Shown: in pieces, positions 61,657-64,000 of the stretch
How positions within the stretch are numbered: the stretch's first letter is position 1
Layout of the letters: the number at the start of each line of letters is the position of its first letter
Source: Desulfoscipio geothermicus
Lineage (GTDB): Bacteria > Bacillota > Desulfotomaculia > Desulfotomaculales > Desulfallaceae
Assembly: GCA_016841905.1 (NCBI GenBank)
Contig: JAENYF010000010.1
Span: 1 to 64,000 of the forward strand
Direction of reading: 5' to 3'
Length of the DNA: 64,000 bases
Notes under the pieces: generated by a model
What the model saw: only the letters and a program-made list of their open reading frames with translations
Told to the model about the DNA's origin: nothing
Database searches by the model: none
Program-made: the position numbers and the translations under genes

Positions 61657-64000
61657 CTACTGGATTTTTTCTATTTTTACTGCACATACCTTATATTCAC
61701 CGGTTTTAGTAACCGGATCCAAGGCAGCACTGGTCAAAGCATTAGTAGGAGTATCCTCGTAATGGAATGACATCCAAATCATGCCTGGGAAAACCCGGTC
61801 AGTGACCTTAACTTTGGTAGTAACTTCGCCACGCCGAGAGGTTACTTTAACAGTTTCGCCGTTATACAACCCCAATCGCGTAGCATCTTCCGGGCTAATT
61901 TCGGCATTTTCCTCCGACCACATACTGTTGATAGCAGTTGAATACGGCGTTGTTACATTATAGTGATACAGAATACGGCCTGTAGATAATAAGAAGGGGT
62001 ACTCCTGATCCGGCAATTCCGCCGGTGGTATGTGTTCGACCGCCTGGAAAAGACCTTTACCCCGGGTAAATGAAGAGGCGTGTAAATAAGGCGTACCCGG
62101 GTGTTCAGCAGTTGGACATGGCCACTGGATGCCCTGTTTATTAATACGGGCATAGCTTATCCCGCCGTAAGACGGTGTAAGGGCAGACATCTCAGTGAAA
62201 ATCTCCTCAGCACTGCCATAATTAACTACAAGCCCCATCTTGGTACAAAGTTCTGCAATGACCTGCCAGTTGCTTTTACCCGCCAGCGGCTCAATAGCTT
62301 TTCTAACCCGCTGTACCCGGCGTTCAGTACTGGTGAAAGTGCCATTCGTTTCCGCAAAGCTAGCGGCAGGCAAGATTACATCAGCATATGCCGCCGTCTC
62401 AGTCAAAAATAGCTCTTGAACTACCAGAAATTCCAACCTATCAAGACCTGAGCGAATATGATTGCTGTTGGGATCAGTGAGCACCGGGTTTTCGCCAAGA
62501 ATATACATAGCCTTAACCTCGCCGGAGTTGGCTCGCTCAAACATATCAGGAATCATCAGACCAACATCACCGGACAGAGAAACACCCCAGGCCTGCTCGA
62601 ATTTTTCCCGGGCAGCGGGTTCAATCACCTTCTGATAACCTGTGAACACATTGGGCAGTGCTCCCATGTCGCAGGCGCCCTGCACGTTGTTTTGACCGCG
62701 TATCGGGTTAACCCCGGTGCCTGGCCGCCCCAAATGCCCAGTTAGCATAGCCAAGTTGGCAATACTCATTACATTATTGGTACCGCACACATGCTCAGTA
62801 ATACCTAGGGTATAAAACGTCATCGCTTTATCGGTACTTGCATAAAGGTGGGCCACTGCATAAAGTTCTGGAGTAGATATACCGGTTAACTCGGATACGT
62901 AACCAGGTGTATATTTTTCAACGGTTTCCTTTAAGGCCTCAAAATTTTCAGTTCGTTCTTCAACAAAGGTCTTGTTATACAGCCCTTCGCTAATGATGAT
63001 ATGCATTAAACCGTTTAGAAACGGAATATCGGTACCTGGTTGGATACGCAGCCAGTAATCAGCTTCCTCCGCAAGTTCTATTCGCCGCGGATCCACGACA
63101 ATAAGTTTAGCTCCCCGGCGTGCGGCCTGCCTCATTTTATAACCAATCACCGGATGAGCTTCGGTGGTATTAGTACCTACTAATAGCAATAATTCAGCTT
63201 GCCCAATCTCAGAAATTGAATTGGTCATCGCACCGCTACCGAAAGAAGTGGCTAGACCAGCCACCGTCGGAGCGTGTCAGGTACGGGCACAATGATCGAC
63301 ATTATTTGTGCCCATCACCCCCCTGGTAAACTTTTGCATTAGGTAATTCTCTTCATTGGTACACCTGGCCGAACTTAGTGCAGCAAAGCTGTCAGAGCCG
63401 TATTTGTTTTTTATTTCGCTTAGCCGCTCAGCTATTAGATTAATAGCCTCGTCCCAGGATGCAGGTACGAAATTTCCATCACGTTTAATTAATGGAGTAG
63501 TTAAACGTTGATCGTTATTTATAAAATCCCAGCCAAACCTTCCTTTAACGCAAAGAGCACGGCCGTTCACCACACTGTCAGAACTTGATTTGACCCCAAC
63601 CACTTGGCCTTCATAGACACACAGGTCAAAATTGCAACCGGTACCGCAAAATGGGCAGGTGGTTCGCACTTTTTTAAGTTCCCAGGTTCTAGCTTTACCA
63701 TGTATCTGCTTCTCTGTCAGTGCTCCGGTCGGACAAACTGCCACGCATTGACCGCAAAAAACGCAATCAGAGTTTACAAAGGAGACATCGTCTGCCGTAG
63801 TCACCTTTCGATTGTAGCCTCGATACATATATGACAGGTTATCCCGTCCAGTAATTTCTTCACAGGCCCTTACACAAGCACCGCATTGGATACATTTATT
63901 CAAATCACGGATAATAAATGGATTGCTCTCATCAACAGCATAGTTGTGCCTCTCTCCAACAAAGCGACTGTCACGAACACCATATTGATAAGCGTATTCA
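61657..64000 (-). CDS. fdhA: formate dehydrogenase alpha subunit with selenocysteine (in-frame UGA), 5' end beyond the window
   Basis: Catalytic Mo/W subunit that oxidises formate (or reduces CO2). Reading from the right edge, the frame is open with DSRFVGERHNYAVDESNPFI, then ferredoxin-type clusters CIQCGACVRACEE and CVFCGQCVAVCPTGAL, the molybdopterin-oxidoreductase [4Fe-4S] motif CPFCGTGCNFD and CVKGRFGWDF. At VDHCART the codon at 63277-63279 is TGA, then the same frame continues HAPTVAGLATSFGSGAM, exactly where formate dehydrogenases have Sec or Cys. A SECIS hairpin follows. The C-terminal molydopterin-dinucleotide-binding domain ends EYKVCAVKIEKIQ. The two apparent ORFs (61657-63264 and 63277-63903) are one gene. 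The NuoG-like N terminus and the NuoE/NuoF partners indicate NAD(P) coupling. Confidence 0.93.
63248..63264 (-). promoter_or_regulatory. SECIS-like hairpin after the UGA codon
   Basis: On the minus strand GTGGCT, loop GGTCT, AGCCAC: a perfect 6-bp stem starting 12 nt after the TGA. The GGUCU apical loop is the same as in the E. coli fdhF SECIS element, recognised by SelB. Confidence 0.9.

Noticed and set aside
63277-63279. TGA as the true end of a truncated formate dehydrogenase
   Set aside because: The frame continues with conserved active-site sequence and a SECIS hairpin follows, so selenocysteine insertion explains it better.

Overview
The window reads as chromosome of an anaerobic, spore-forming, low-to-mid GC Firmicute. 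The Peptococcaceae (Desulfotomaculum / Desulfofarcimen / Pelotomaculum group) is the best guess. This is inferred from gene content: an alpha/beta-type spore protein (SASP), a YyaC-like DUF1256 protein, a GerM-like lipoprotein, a SpoVB-type flippase, a CIRCE-controlled groESL, a selenocysteine formate dehydrogenase with NuoE/NuoF-like partners, a large molybdopterin block, an HdrD-like membrane Fe-S reductase, and strong GGAGG ribosome sites with many TTG/GTG starts. No rRNA, tRNA or CRISPR array was recognised.

Layout. 0.2-1.9 kb: two-gene minimal SUF Fe-S system (sufC-sufB like). 2.0-4.9 kb: an orphan hypothetical gene, an IS110/IS1111-type insertion sequence and adjacent coding debris. 5-15.7 kb: ordinary housekeeping genes (MsrA-MsrB fusion, effector-binding protein, DUF4349 lipoprotein, UbiA/MenA prenyltransferase, ABC-F protein, SpoVB-like flippase, Ogt, flavin reductase) and a decayed iron alcohol dehydrogenase. 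16-18.2 kb: groES-groEL behind a perfect CIRCE. 18.4-22.6 kb: molybdenum-cofactor block (mogA/moaB, moeA-PBP fusion, moeA, and a 59-aa Cys-rich ORF), which fits the formate dehydrogenase at the far end. 23-30 kb: DUF503, a 46-aa membrane peptide, ACT-malic enzyme, a zinc-finger hypothetical protein, CBS protein, VanY-like carboxypeptidase, SASP and GerMN lipoprotein. 30.2-33.4 kb: iron uptake (DtxR-like regulator, FeoA, and FeoB split into two genes).

33.5-51.5 kb is the accessory part. It holds a frameshifted LysM gene, a VanW protein, an M14 carboxypeptidase and a triple NlpC/P60-like protein with two inactive repeats. It then has two overlapping PLP-enzyme genes, followed by a set rich in amide-bond-forming enzymes: two MurF-like ligases, two YheC/YheD ATP-grasp proteins and one L-amino-acid-ligase-like ATP-grasp protein. 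Separately encoded ATP-grasp and Mur-ligase proteins recall the two halves of cyanophycin synthetase. I infer a possible uncharacterised non-ribosomal peptide or spore/envelope polymer pathway.

51.7-64 kb: an HdrD-like membrane Fe-S reductase with an AMP-forming acyl-CoA ligase, cardiolipin synthase, a small HTH protein, DUF3048 lipoprotein, DUF1256 spore protein, and the minus-strand operon fdhA(Sec)-nuoE-nuoF. The fdhA gene runs off the right edge. Its in-frame UGA is followed by a perfect SECIS-like hairpin, so an ordinary ORF caller would break it in two.
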